A stretch of DNA of 64,000 nucleotides. Source: Salipaludibacillus keqinensis. GTDB lineage: Bacteria > Bacillota > Bacilli > Bacillales > Salisediminibacteriaceae. The translations under genes were made by a program, and so were the position numbers. Each line of letters begins with the position of its first letter. The first letter of the stretch is position 1. The notes under the pieces were generated by a model. It had not been told where the DNA came from. It made no database searches and saw only the letters and a list, made by a program, of their open reading frames with translations. Below are positions 7,958 through 16,891 of the stretch, piece after piece. The DNA lies in NCBI RefSeq assembly GCF_003226325.1, contig NZ_PDOD01000001.1, forward strand, positions 992,001 through 1,056,000, given 5' to 3'.

Positions 7958-8788
7958 ATGTTGGGCATTCTATTTCGAGGCATGGCGGTTGGAATAACGG
8001 AAACCGTTCCTGGCATTAGTGGTAGTACAGTTGCTATGATATTAGGAATATATAAACGACTCATATATTCGTTAAGTATTTTGACAACAAAACATAGAAA
8101 AGAGGCTCTACCCTTTCTATGTACATTTGGAACAGGTATGGTCATTGGATTCGTTGTTTCTATCTATATTATTGACTATTTATTAAGTAACTATCGTACA
8201 CCGACGCTTACGTTTTTTATTGGTATTATTGTAGGCTTCTTACCTTACCTATGGCAAGAAACACTCAATCATTCTAGAAACAAACTAAAATTAAAACATT
8301 ACATCATCATGTTCTTGTTTTTAAGCCTTGTAGTATTCGGTCAACTTTTAAGTGGTACGAATCAAATGGATGTAAATCATTTATCTATTGCCGATTATAT
8401 ATTCTTCGCTGTTGCAGGGTTTATAGCAAGTACAGCTCTTGTTCTCCCTGGCATAAGCGGTGCTTTAATACTGATTATATTAGGTATATATGATATAGCG
8501 ACCGCATCATTAATGTCCTTTGATTTGCCGATCATTTTAGCGATCAGTTCAGGTATAGTGTTAGGAGTTCTATTGACCAGTAAACTTATTCGGTACTTAA
8601 TAACAAATTACACGGTAGAAACTTATGCTGCAATGGTTGGGTTAGTTAGTGGTTCAATCTATGCGATTCTAGAAAATTTAGATAGTGGATTTGGCACCTC
8701 AACTATCGTAGTGTCATTGATAACATTTTTTACTGGCATTATTTTTATAATTACTTTAAAACGAACTCAGAACAATAGATTTGAGTAG
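7958..8788 (+). CDS. DUF368 membrane protein, PopT-type lipid carrier flippase
   Basis: A 276-aa polytopic membrane protein with the duplicated DUF368 signature: ETVPGISGSTVAMILGIY near the N-terminus and ALVLPGISGALILIILGIY in the middle, each in a re-entrant-type position, and about eight hydrophobic segments. DUF368 proteins (PopT) have been shown in other bacteria to recycle undecaprenyl phosphate across the cytoplasmic membrane; that role is inferred here from the family. AAGGTG 8 bases upstream supports the ATG at 7958 over the GTG at 7949. Flanked by array repeats, so this may be an accessory paralogue. Confidence 0.85.
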   Translation: MLGILFRGMAVGITETVPGISGSTVAMILGIYKRLIYSLSILTTKHRKEALPFLCTFGTGMVIGFVVSIYIIDYLLSNYRTPTLTFFIGIIVGFLPYLWQETLNHSRNKLKLKHYIIMFLFLSLVVFGQLLSGTNQMDVNHLSIADYIFFAVAGFIASTALVLPGISGALILIILGIYDIATASLMSFDLPIILAISSGIVLGVLLTSKLIRYLITNYTVETYAAMVGLVSGSIYAILENLDSGFGTSTIVVSLITFFTGIIFIITLKRTQNNRFE

Positions 8789-8832
8789 AATGACTAATTT
8801 AATTAGCTTATATATTGAGATTGTGAAATCCT

Positions 8833-8865
8833 ACACTTAAACAAGAGTAGCAATAGTTGCAAAAG
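8833..8865 (+). repeat. Array repeat, degenerate hairpin
   Basis: ACAAGAGTAGCAATAGTTGC contains a short stem (GCAA with TTGC) and a spacing after the stop like other copies. Confidence 0.45.
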
Positions 8866-8986
8866 GAAAATCCATAAGCAGTTACGATTTAATAAAAGGA
8901 AAGGTTTGGGTGCTACCTGTGTTGAATATAAATTAAGAAATAGCAGCTGTCGTAGAGAAGTAATTCGAGATAAAAAGGAGCTATCT

Positions 8987-9766
8987 ATGAAGACAACACA
9001 GTCAAAAGACGGCACAATCTTAGCATACGATGTCTACGGGAGTGGTCCACCGCTAATTTACATAACCGGAGCGATCTGTCACCGATCATTTAAGCCTGTA
9101 AAGCATGATGCCAAAATATTTTCCACGAAGTTTACTGTTTACAATTACGACCGCCGCGGACGCGGTGATAGTGGTAACACACTGCCTTATACTGTGGAAC
9201 GTGAAATTGAAGATATTAAAGCCATGATTGATGTAGCAGGCGGGAATGTCTTTTTGTATGGCCACTCTTCGGGTGCCGTGTTAGCACTTGAGGCTGCCCT
9301 AAGACTTAGCAGCAAAGTTAAAAAAGTCATGATGTATGATCCGTCCTATGTACATGATGAAAAAGAAAAGTCCGAATATAAACGATTAAGCCGAAAAATA
9401 CACGAACTTCTCGATAACGGGAAAAATGCAAAAGCAATGACCACCTTTTTGAAAGGTATTGGGATGCCGAAAGTATTCGTTTTGCTTTTACCGCTATTTC
9501 CTGGATGGAGAACGATGAAAGCACTCGCTCCAACCCTTGCTTATGATATTGCCCTTACCAAGAACATGCCCCCTGTTGAACGAGCTACTCAAATTTCAGT
9601 ACCAACGCAAATCATCGTGGGAGAAAAAAGCCCCAAATCCATCCATGATGTTGGCCGTCAACTATCGAATGTCATTCCAAACGCAAAGTTTGTACAACTA
9701 TCAGGCGAAGACCACATGGTTAACCCAAAAGCCTTGCTGCCACTGATTACGGGTTTTCTCAAGTGA
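8987..9766 (+). CDS. Alpha/beta hydrolase
   Basis: A 259-aa alpha/beta-hydrolase. The nucleophile elbow is GHSSGA (about residue 92), the oxyanion/arginine segment is YNYDRRGRGDSG, and the catalytic histidine is in SGEDHMVNPKAL near the C-terminus; an aspartate is likely in the preceding strand (IIVGEKSPKSI, diverged). ATG at 8987 has AAAAGGAG six bases upstream, while the in-frame extension to 8906 has no ribosome site. G+C is somewhat higher than neighbours. Not closely similar to the hydrolase at 4558. Confidence 0.8.
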   Translation: MKTTQSKDGTILAYDVYGSGPPLIYITGAICHRSFKPVKHDAKIFSTKFTVYNYDRRGRGDSGNTLPYTVEREIEDIKAMIDVAGGNVFLYGHSSGAVLALEAALRLSSKVKKVMMYDPSYVHDEKEKSEYKRLSRKIHELLDNGKNAKAMTTFLKGIGMPKVFVLLLPLFPGWRTMKALAPTLAYDIALTKNMPPVERATQISVPTQIIVGEKSPKSIHDVGRQLSNVIPNAKFVQLSGEDHMVNPKALLPLITGFLK

Positions 9767-9783
9767 AAATGTAACTTGAGTCA

Positions 9784-9860
9784 TCGCAAGGTAGAGAGAT
9801 AGCACAAGAAGTTTTCTGTCGTTGCTCTTTACCAGTAAAGGGGGAGCATTCTTTAAGTAG
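9784..9860 (+). repeat. Array repeat: hairpin plus half-site, last of the left array
   Basis: A degenerate stem (GAGAGATAGCACAA with TGTCGTTGCTCTT) is followed by CCAGTAAAGGGGGAGCATTC at 9832-9851. No further copies are seen until 16349. Confidence 0.6.
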
Positions 9861-9939
9861 ATATACTAGGAGATGGAAATAGGGGGCGCAGTTTGTTTGC
9901 TTGTCTATCTGCATGTTGATATCTCTTTCTTTCTTAGAA

Positions 9940-9967
9940 GAGGATGACTCAACATCATCCTCTTTTT
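9940..9967 (+). terminator. Rho-independent terminator
   Basis: GAGGATGA (9940-9947) pairs perfectly with TCATCCTC (9955-9962) and is followed by TTTTT. Confidence 0.85.
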
Positions 9968-10078
9968 GGATATTGTATGAAATTGGCTTCGTTCCCTAAG
10001 AGAAAAACCACTCAAAGCCTGCTTTTTAGAAAAGGAGTTTACACATGAAAAACAGGTGATGGCTTCTGGTACCATATA

Positions 10079-10195
10079 TTAAAAGAAAGCTAAAGTTCTT
10101 CCTCCAAGGCAGTATTCATTAGACCTCCATACGTTAACGTATAGACCAGTACCCACAGCTATTGTTGTTAAGATCCATATTATCACTATTCTCAT
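10079..10195 (-). pseudogene. N-terminal remnant of a sodium:solute symporter-like gene
   Basis: A 38-codon minus-strand frame starts with ATG at 10195, gives one hydrophobic helix and then SNEYCLGGRTLAFF before a stop. The EYxLGGR(S/T)L pattern after the first helix is characteristic of sodium:solute symporters (SSS family). The rest of such a protein (about 450 aa) is missing. No ribosome site is obvious. The remaining bases between 9968 and 10374 hold nothing else recognisable. Confidence 0.35.
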
Positions 10196-10374
10196 GGTTC
10201 ACGCTCTTTGTCTGAAACTGTAATACCCATTCTCTTAATTTTTATAACAAAACTATTCATAGTAAACTTTTTGTATTTCACGAAAATACGAATCAATGGC
10301 CATTATTATTCCTCACTTCTATCAAAGTTCTGCTAAAATAAAGAGAAATAGGTTAGTTAGTAGGAGGAAACTAT

Positions 10375-11334
10375 ATGACAGAGAGAAAATTAATTATTAC
10401 TCATAATTTAAGTGAAGATCTTATAGAAAAGGTGCAAGAGGTTGTACCTGATTGGACGTTGATCGTTGGTAAAGATCCCTCTCATTGGGAAGGGCATTTA
10501 AAAAGCGCAGAAATAATTGCGGGTTGGAAACGAGAAATAGAAGGGTCACTAAGTGAAAATACCAGACTTAAGTGGTTACAAACATGGAGTGCTGGTGTGA
10601 ATAGCTTACCATTAGAAAAATTAGAACGAAATAATGTCTTGGTTACAAGTGCTAACGGAGTCCATTCTAATCCTATTTCAGAAACCATCTTTGAACTCAT
10701 GTTATCCCTTACTCGGAAAATACATACTTATGTAAGGAATCAGCAATCAAAAACATGGTACCACGAAAATATGGGACTTGAGTTACACTGTAAAACGATT
10801 GGAATCTTTGGTGTCGGTGCAATTGGGGGAGAAACGGCCAAAATATCCAAAGCATTTGGTATGCATGTTCTCGGTATTCGAAATTCACAAAAAGAGCATG
10901 AGTATGTCGATGAAATGTTCACTTTAGAGGAGATCGATGACGTTTTACCTCGCTGTGATTATGTTGTTGTCACACTTCCACTTACTAATGCAACAAAAGG
11001 ATTAATTGGAAAAAAAGAATTCCTTGCGATGAAAAAGTCTGCATTTATAATCAACATAGGTCGTGGAGATATTATTGTTGAAAAAGAATTAATCAAGGCA
11101 TTAAATGAAAAGCGTATTGCGGGGGCTGGATTAGATGTATTTGAGGTGGAGCCTTTACCTGCTGATAATTCTTTATGGGAAATGGAGAATGTGATCGTCA
11201 CACCCCATACTTCCGGTTCTACAAACTCCTATAATCAGCGACTTATAGAAAATATTTTTATTCCTAACCTTCAAAGCTATGTGAGCAATACACAGATCCC
11301 TATCAATTTATTAGATTATAAAAAAGGATATTAA
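10375..11334 (+). CDS. D-2-hydroxyacid dehydrogenase
   Basis: A 319-aa NAD(P)-dependent dehydrogenase of the D-isomer 2-hydroxyacid family, cytoplasmic. The Rossmann motif is GIFGVGAIGGETA (about residue 143), the catalytic arginine lies in INIGRGDIIVE, the glutamate in DVFEVEPLP and the histidine in TPHTSG. The reaction is reduction of a 2-oxoacid or the reverse; the exact acid is unknown. AGGAGGAAAC is ideally placed before the ATG. It is monocistronic and closed by the hairpin at 11377. Lineage suggests a core-like chromosomal gene. Confidence 0.9.
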   Translation: MTERKLIITHNLSEDLIEKVQEVVPDWTLIVGKDPSHWEGHLKSAEIIAGWKREIEGSLSENTRLKWLQTWSAGVNSLPLEKLERNNVLVTSANGVHSNPISETIFELMLSLTRKIHTYVRNQQSKTWYHENMGLELHCKTIGIFGVGAIGGETAKISKAFGMHVLGIRNSQKEHEYVDEMFTLEEIDDVLPRCDYVVVTLPLTNATKGLIGKKEFLAMKKSAFIINIGRGDIIVEKELIKALNEKRIAGAGLDVFEVEPLPADNSLWEMENVIVTPHTSGSTNSYNQRLIENIFIPNLQSYVSNTQIPINLLDYKKGY

Positions 11335-11376
11335 CGATATTCTTCCTGTTAGGTGCTGCTGAAAATTCATAGGGAA

Positions 11377-11405
11377 AGGAGCTTGATTACGCAAGCTCCT
11401 TTTTG
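11377..11405 (+). terminator. Rho-independent terminator
   Basis: AAGGAGCTTG pairs with CAAGCTCCTT across a 4-base loop, followed by TTT. It closes the dehydrogenase gene; the convergent NRAMP-like gene ends 42 bases further. Confidence 0.85.
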
Positions 11406-11446
11406 TGATGTTATTTCTACTGTTCATTTTTACATCATTTCCAGTG

Positions 11447-12664
11447 TTAAATAATCCCGAAGATATCCAGATAGACGCGAACAGCCAGAGCGCATACCAG
11501 CAGCATAACTGCACCGTACGCGATATTTTCCCGTAAACTGTTTGCCATTTCTCCAAGCTGCTTTCGTCTTGTGCAAAGCCACCAGATCGCTCCGACAATA
11601 ATCGGGAGGAGCAGTCCGTTCAGAGCCTGAGCTGTCATAATCATTTCCACCGGTGCTTCTCCAAAGAAGAAGACGACAACGATCGGGAGGACAGCTGCAA
11701 TCGTGATCATGAGCCGGTTGGGAACTGCCTTCACGCTTTCTGTTGTGCCGGTCGCTTGACCGAACAGATGTGGCTGCACAGTGATGTTGAAGAGTCCGGA
11801 AGATAAACCTGCTGCGAGAAGACCAAGTGCAAACAGGACGCCTGCGTATTGACCAAGTAACGGAGTCAGCTGATAGGCCATATCTCCAGCTCCGCTGATC
11901 TCTCCACCTGTCACGTAGATGGTGCTGGCGGCACAAATCAGAATGGAGACTGCAATAACAGCAGCAATGGTCAAGTTCGTACGCAGATCAAAATATGACA
12001 GCTGCATCTTTTTAGCTGTAGATAAGCTTGTGTTATTTTCATATTTCCGTTTAATAAAAGCCGAAAGACCGAAAGCAGTGTTCGGAGGCAGCGTAGTTGC
12101 AATAAGTGCCAAAATGAGCCAGTAGTTCGCTTCAGGCACCTGGAAAGAAAATCCTGTCGCTGCGATATCGGTGACGCTTGGACCGGAGATGAAAACAGTC
12201 AATACGAATGCCAACACCATCGTTCCAATAATAATCCGGTTAATGTTTTCAATGAGCCGGTAAACGCCGATCCATGCGACGAGCAGGGAGGCAATGGCGA
12301 GAATGCTCACCCAGACAACGATGGAGACTGCAGGAAGGAAAAAGTTCAGCGCCAGGGCAGCACCGATAAAATTCCCTGCCTGGAATGCGATCGCGCCGAG
12401 AAGAAGGGCAAAGTAGATAGGAATGGATATTTTTTTTCCCATATAAACCCGAATACCATCCATCGCTGACATGCGGGTCTGCAGGGTAAATTTAATGACC
12501 GGTCGCTGGAATAAGTAAGCGACGAAACAGGCAATTAAAAGCACCCACATGACTTGAAACCCGTAGGAGGCGCCGGCTACTGAAACGGTCGTTACCGTAC
12601 CTGGACCAATAATGCAGGCGGCAACGATCGCACTTGGTCCTAGAGAACTTAGTCGTTTTTTCAT
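11447..12664 (-). CDS. Divergent NRAMP-family metal transporter
   Basis: A polytopic membrane protein of about 405 aa with some eleven hydrophobic helices, resembling NRAMP divalent metal transporters. However, the helix-1 DPGN metal motif is GPGT (residues 20-23) and the helix-6 MPHN motif reads LPPN (about 191-194). Loss of the aspartate and methionine is a feature of NRAMP-related branches with other substrates, so classical Mn/Fe transport is doubtful. The ATG at 12664 has GGAG about 12 bases upstream and gives usual length; a TTG at 12877 would add 71 unlikely residues. G+C is visibly higher than in neighbours. Confidence 0.75.
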   Translation of the reverse strand: MKKRLSSLGPSAIVAACIIGPGTVTTVSVAGASYGFQVMWVLLIACFVAYLFQRPVIKFTLQTRMSAMDGIRVYMGKKISIPIYFALLLGAIAFQAGNFIGAALALNFFLPAVSIVVWVSILAIASLLVAWIGVYRLIENINRIIIGTMVLAFVLTVFISGPSVTDIAATGFSFQVPEANYWLILALIATTLPPNTAFGLSAFIKRKYENNTSLSTAKKMQLSYFDLRTNLTIAAVIAVSILICAASTIYVTGGEISGAGDMAYQLTPLLGQYAGVLFALGLLAAGLSSGLFNITVQPHLFGQATGTTESVKAVPNRLMITIAAVLPIVVVFFFGEAPVEMIMTAQALNGLLLPIIVGAIWWLCTRRKQLGEMANSLRENIAYGAVMLLVCALAVRVYLDIFGII

Positions 12665-13100
12665 AGTCAATGATTTCTCCGTGTCTGTCTGTTGCTGTAC
12701 AAGAACATCTTTTATGTGCTCCTGTGCTTCGACAGGAACATTGTTTATTTGCTTCTGCGCTTCGATAGGAAAACACCTCTCTGTTGTAGAATTACGTCTA
12801 GTAAACCATGGCGAAAAAGATACTTCAGTAAATTCGTCAGATTGGCTGACAAACAAATCGACAGAAAAATCTTTCAATTCTCGATATTTTGTTCATGATC
12901 ACTGTATTTTTCTGTTTATATGTAAAGATTATTGCTCTGTTCGATCGTTTGGGAATAATTACTTATATGAAAAACATTGCGGTTCCACAATACATTATTT
13001 ACAAGCACCCGAACGAACGATTTTCAACCTGCGATGTACTAACGGATTTAACGAATGATTCATAAAAATTTCAGTAAACAAAACATCTCGTCAAACAAAA
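12665..13100. other. Intergenic region upstream of the NRAMP-like gene
   Basis: Open frames here translate into unconvincing sequence. It should hold the promoter of the minus-strand transporter. I could not recognise a metal riboswitch or operator. Confidence 0.4.
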
Positions 13101-13131
13101 GAAATCCCTCGATCATGTTCATCGAGGGATT
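13101..13131. terminator. Bidirectional terminator hairpin
   Basis: AAATCCCTCGAT pairs perfectly with ATCGAGGGATTT (13120-13131) over a 7-base loop. It lies downstream of minus-strand comK. Confidence 0.85.
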
Positions 13132-13188
13132 TCATTATTAGAAAAGCGTAGACTTTACTAGATTAAAAAGAATAAATTCCGTAACCAC

Positions 13189-13686
13189 TTACTTTGCTTC
13201 TTTATTATTATCCCAAATCTGTTGGCAACATAAAACACAGTGAGACGTGAGATACATTTTTTTCTTGAGTGTAAAAGAGGAAACAGGGACTAAGATGTGT
13301 GCGTTGTCTGACATGGTTACGATGCTGTGCTTAGGGTTATTTTTTGCAGAGGAGATGTCTTGAATATGGTGATAGAAGAGCCAAATGCAATCATAGTTTG
13401 ATGGAGAGTTCGTAGGAAAGGCAAAGATATTTTTATATGGATTAATGGCAATCGGGACATTATAATTTTTACCCGTTTGGTAGATCGCAGCCATTCTTCG
13501 ACCATCATAACTAGAAAACCCTTCTAAACAGCCGTTATTAACGATTTCCTTAGATGTTTGATTCACGTAAATGCGTTTAGTCGTCTCATACACCAACGTT
13601 CGAGATCCGTCTTGATACGAAGGTAATAATGCCATCGTGTCCTTTGTAATACGATAATCATCTTGCACTGCTTCTGTAACTGTCAT
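13189..13686 (-). CDS. comK: Competence transcription factor ComK homologue
   Basis: A 165-aa relative of ComK, the master activator of DNA-uptake genes in Bacillus. Shared features are the IYVNQTSKEIVNNGCLEGFSSYDGRR-like stretch (GSSYxGRK in B. subtilis), the NPYKNIFAFPTNSPSNYDCIW segment split as INPYKNIFAFPT and CIWLFYHHI, and the TFSN-like VTMSDNAHILVPVS. It lacks about 25 residues at the C-terminus compared with B. subtilis ComK (192 aa), where degradation signals lie. A GGAGGC stretch precedes the ATG. It is alone on the minus strand with a 700-bp upstream region, as expected for a heavily regulated gene. Confidence 0.85.
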   Translation of the reverse strand: MTVTEAVQDDYRITKDTMALLPSYQDGSRTLVYETTKRIYVNQTSKEIVNNGCLEGFSSYDGRRMAAIYQTGKNYNVPIAINPYKNIFAFPTNSPSNYDCIWLFYHHIQDISSAKNNPKHSIVTMSDNAHILVPVSSFTLKKKMYLTSHCVLCCQQIWDNNKEAK

Positions 13687-14394
13687 CTTTACTAGCCTCC
13701 AATAAAATAGTTTGAAGGAATCAAGTAACTAGTATTACCTTGAGTTAGAAGTGAAAGGGAAACATGGATAGACATTTTACTGAGTACAAAGTAAATCGGC
13801 ATATTGCACCGTCGTTATCGTACGTTCCCTAGAAATTTTATAGTCTCAAGAAGCTGGGTATATTCTGTCATCTATCCTTAGATCATTATAAACTTTCTGT
13901 CGTCATTTCTTCCTGCATCATTACTACTAAATTCCATCTTTATAAAACTATTATTAAATATTTCATACGAAAATACTATACTAAAATGATAAATAATTAT
14001 TGAAAATTATGAATATTATGTGAATATTAATAGTGATTATAATGTCTAAAAGATTTTTCAAAGGAAATAATTGGATTAAAGGGGAGGAGTACATAAATAT
14101 TAAAGAAACTGTAATTGTATAGATACAATTTTTGAATAGGTTAGAAGTTAGCTTATTAAAATATATGTCAATAAATTCAAAACGCTTCTATTAAAAATCA
14201 TGAGGAACATTGACAAAATTGTGTTAATTTGATTATTCGTAAAAAATATAGGCTTTCTCGCAGTATAATAGTTAATTATAGGATATAAAAGATACTTTTC
14301 TTAATATTATATTTGAATTTTAGATGAGTCTAAAAATACTAGCTATTACAGAGATGCCATCATACAGAACGCGTCTATCTATAGGAGGGGGACT
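13687..14394. other. Long AT-rich intergenic region upstream of comK
   Basis: Some 700 bases without a convincing gene. It separates divergent comK and the gene at 14395. ComK autoregulation would need AT-box pairs here, but the general A/T richness prevents a firm call. Confidence 0.45.
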
Positions 14395-15042
14395 ATGACG
14401 AAAGAAGTGAATTATAAGATAATAATTTTAAATGATAAATCATATGAAATTTCTCCGATACTGGCTTCACAAAAAATAGACCCAACTGATTTCAAAAGAG
14501 GAAGTAAAGTCTTAAAAAAACTAATTAATTTGGGAGTTATTACATATAAAGATCTACCCTCAAACTTGAATAAACTTCTGAAGATTGATGGTGCAGGAGA
14601 GAAGGTTGTCTCATATATATTTGATAGATTAATCATACTAGATAAAAATTTAATACGAAATTCATATACTTATCATGGATCAAATTATAAAGAGCTAGAG
14701 GCTTTCAGGAACTGGATAGTTGCCAGAGCGCATTTAGAGCCGAGCAAATTAGACACAAGGTACATACAGTTAGAGGAATTGAAATTTTTAAGTTATCTGC
14801 AAGATGAAGATATATCATTAAAGTCTTTAGGTCAAACAATTGGTGTATCTTCGGAACAAGCAAGGCAAATTTTGATCAAAGGAAGGATTAAGGTTAAATT
14901 AAATACTATTAAGTTCTTTCCAAGACTAGCTGATAAATTCCAACGACTTTCTGAAATAAGAATGGGTAACATAGAGTTTTGTAAAGATAGTTTAGTTATT
15001 TATATACTATATCTAAGCTTTAATAATCTAAGTAGAAAATAA
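14395..15042 (+). CDS. HhH/alpha-CTD-like plus sigma-region-4-like HTH protein
   Basis: A 215-aa protein not recognised as a whole. Residues 38-75 (LKKLINLGVITYKDLPSNL then LLKIDGAGEKV) resemble the helix-hairpin-helix fold of the RNA polymerase alpha C-terminal domain. Residues 130-170 (LQDEDISLKSLGQTIGVSSE, then ARQILIKGRIKVK) resemble the helix-turn-helix of sigma region 4. It may bind DNA or RNA polymerase as a regulator. GGAGGGGGAC is a strong ribosome site. Codon use is AT-rich, unlike the genes before it. The two following genes are also orphan and may share its origin. Confidence 0.5.
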   Translation: MTKEVNYKIIILNDKSYEISPILASQKIDPTDFKRGSKVLKKLINLGVITYKDLPSNLNKLLKIDGAGEKVVSYIFDRLIILDKNLIRNSYTYHGSNYKELEAFRNWIVARAHLEPSKLDTRYIQLEELKFLSYLQDEDISLKSLGQTIGVSSEQARQILIKGRIKVKLNTIKFFPRLADKFQRLSEIRMGNIEFCKDSLVIYILYLSFNNLSRK

Positions 15043-15089
15043 TTGATGTATATGGCAGCTGAAGAGCAGACTAAGCTCAACATCTATTA

Positions 15090-15485
15090 GTGAGTGTAAG
15101 GAAACGCACTACTCAAAATCGTGTTCCTCACGGAGTGGAAACTATACTCGATTATATGAATATTAAGTATAGATATGAAGAACGGATAAATATAGATGGT
15201 AAAACCTATATTCTTGATTTCCCTCTACGCTCCCAAGGAAAAACTGATTATTTAGAGCATCTTGGAATGCTAAGAGATATATCATATAACAAGGATTGGG
15301 ACGAGAAAAGAGCAAATTACGAAAGTGTGGGAATTTCAGAAATTCTGGGAAACTTGATAATTACAAATTATCTAATTCATCATCGCATTCTATTGTTAAA
15401 TGATTGCATGGTTGGAGATAGCTTAATGATTTACGAACGGATTTCGAATAGAGAAGTTCGTTTTTCCTTATTGAATGTATTTTAA
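15090..15485 (+). pseudogene. PD-(D/E)XK nuclease-like fragment, 5' end disrupted
   Basis: The frame reads GVETILDYMNIKYRYEE, YILDFPL and YLEHLGMLRD with YESVGIS and NLIIT, the pattern of the Rel-type nuclease domain often fused to superfamily I helicases (DF and EHxG motifs). There is no ribosome site at the GTG near 15090. Just upstream another frame starts MYMAAEEQTKLNIY and stops six bases before this frame opens, suggesting a frameshift or small insertion in the 5' part. The C-terminus looks complete enough for a stand-alone nuclease. Activity is doubtful. Confidence 0.5.
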
Positions 15486-15625
15486 ATGAACTTTAGTAGA
15501 TTATTTTTTTAAAATGCAGGGCAAATGTCGATAATAGAGCCGGTGAGATATGCAATGCTTTCCTGCCACCAATGTGCTAAAGCTTTAGCTTAGCGAGGGC
15601 TGGCACCGTTTTCTACTAGAATAGC

Positions 15626-16237
15626 TTGTATAATTATCGATGTGCGTTTCCTAATGAACCGGACAAAATGCAAAACGCAATTATTGCAAAACCCATAACA
15701 GATAATAAAGAGGAAATTTATGAATGGATGTACTACGAAAGCGCAAATATTCACCATCTATTAATTAATAGTATATATGAAATAAATGAAAACCCATGTA
15801 TTCCTTTTCGGGTACAGGAAAAGAAAGATAGGTTATATTTTTATGTTGCTCATTTGTCAGATTGGAAAAAATTTAAAAACAGTCTATTATTTGAAACATT
15901 CACTTTAAAACCAAGATTAGAAATGCTTAATAAATATATTTTTGATGAACTGGATATGAAGAGAATTAACGATTCAAAAGAACTGGTTAACCGATTAAAT
16001 GAACCTAAATCAAATCTAGAATTGGTTCACAATTTTAGCAAGACGGATAAACTGTTGAGAGCATATTATTATAGAGAATTTTTAAACGAATTTTTATTTA
16101 AATTCATACGAACAAAAACTTTAGAGGAAGTGCTTCCAGAAGAAAGAGAAGAAATAAGGAGGAGGATAAATATTGAGATTAGTATAGAAAGATTGAGAAA
16201 GGTAAACAGAGGATATTTAAAACTGAAGCGTAATTGA
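15626..16237 (+). CDS. Hypothetical protein
   Basis: A 203-aa AT-rich frame with no recognised domain. It is rich in charged residues, with a helical C-terminal half (EERE EIRRR and similar). Neither the TTG at 15626 nor the ATG at 15668 has a good ribosome site, so the start is uncertain and the 5' part may be lost. The bases between the previous gene and this one contain a palindrome (GCTAAAGCTTTAGC, about 15572-15585). An array-type repeat follows it at 16349. Confidence 0.4.
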   Translation: MYNYRCAFPNEPDKMQNAIIAKPITDNKEEIYEWMYYESANIHHLLINSIYEINENPCIPFRVQEKKDRLYFYVAHLSDWKKFKNSLLFETFTLKPRLEMLNKYIFDELDMKRINDSKELVNRLNEPKSNLELVHNFSKTDKLLRAYYYREFLNEFLFKFIRTKTLEEVLPEEREEIRRRINIEISIERLRKVNRGYLKLKRN

Positions 16238-16348
16238 AGAAAGAAATTAAAGAACTATATTGGAAATGGCTGGGTTTATACAAGATAGATTGGATTACTA
16301 TAAACAAGAGAAAACAAATATAAAGTTTTTCGATTAAAGGTACTTCTT

Positions 16349-16470
16349 TTACGAACGGAGTAGCATTTCTTTAATAAGGAATGCTCTTTTCTTATCCAAT
16401 TAAAAGGGAATAAATGTTAAGATTAAATTAAAAGTAATGGTTTGTTTATTTAAGTAAAGGAGAGAAGCCT
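16349..16470 (+). repeat. Array repeat, distant copy with conserved tail
   Basis: ACGAACGGAGTAGCATTTCT with a stem to GGAATGCT, then a tail nearly identical to those after 2203 and 6403, and a half-site TAAGTAAAGGAGAGAAGCC at about 16451. It lies 6.5 kb from the main array. Confidence 0.75.
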
Positions 16471-16541
16471 TTAAATAGAGCTGTCAGACGACATTATCTT
16501 TTTTAATCCAGGTGATCGTATGTCGGGAACGTTCTAAGGGT

Positions 16542-16775
16542 TTAAAAGTAGCCGAATTTTTTCCGGTTTTCGTAATCTTTTACGTGTTCCTTTAAAAGAA
16601 AAATATTTCGCTTAATCTCTACTATGTTTCCTTCGTTTTGCTGAAAAGAATCACGAATTTCCGTTTCGGTTAATTGAGAAAACAGTTTCAATTCTTCCAA
16701 TGTCACAGGACGATATTTCATATGAAAAACATTGAATACTATGCGCTCTAGTTTACGTTGACGATCTGTAAGCAT
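16542..16775 (-). CDS. Small helical protein, possibly DNA-binding
   Basis: A 77-aa charged protein beginning MLTDRQRKLERIVF. The segment VTLEELKLFSQLTETEIRDSF could form a helix-turn-helix, but no family is recognised. GAGGG lies 7 bases before the ATG on the minus strand. Located alone between two array-type repeat fragments. Confidence 0.5.
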   Translation of the reverse strand: MLTDRQRKLERIVFNVFHMKYRPVTLEELKLFSQLTETEIRDSFQQNEGNIVEIKRNIFLLKEHVKDYENRKKFGYF

Positions 16776-16854
16776 TTTTTTCCCTCATGTAAATAAGTGT
16801 AATTGTTACTTATTATTATACTTAGTTTTCATCAGTATAGATCACAACAAAACC

Positions 16855-16890
16855 TAAATAAAGGAGAGACTCTTTAGAGACTCTATCAGA
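16855..16890 (+). repeat. Array repeat half-site with hairpin
   Basis: AAATAAAGGAGAGACTC TTTAGA GACTC resembles the half-site at 16451 and can fold (GAGAGACTC with GAGACTCTA). Confidence 0.5.
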
Positions 16891-16891
16891 A

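Noticed and set aside
586-9860. Classical integron attC sites
   Set aside because: The core does not fit RYYYAAC...GTTRRRY, and no integron integrase is in the window.
10193-10374. A second short minus-strand frame (MAIDSYFREIQK...)
   Set aside because: Only 16 codons and no ribosome site or homology I can name.
12612-13058. Plus-strand frame opposite the NRAMP-like gene start
   Set aside because: Composition is Cys/Phe-rich, there is no ribosome site and it overlaps the 5' part of the real gene.
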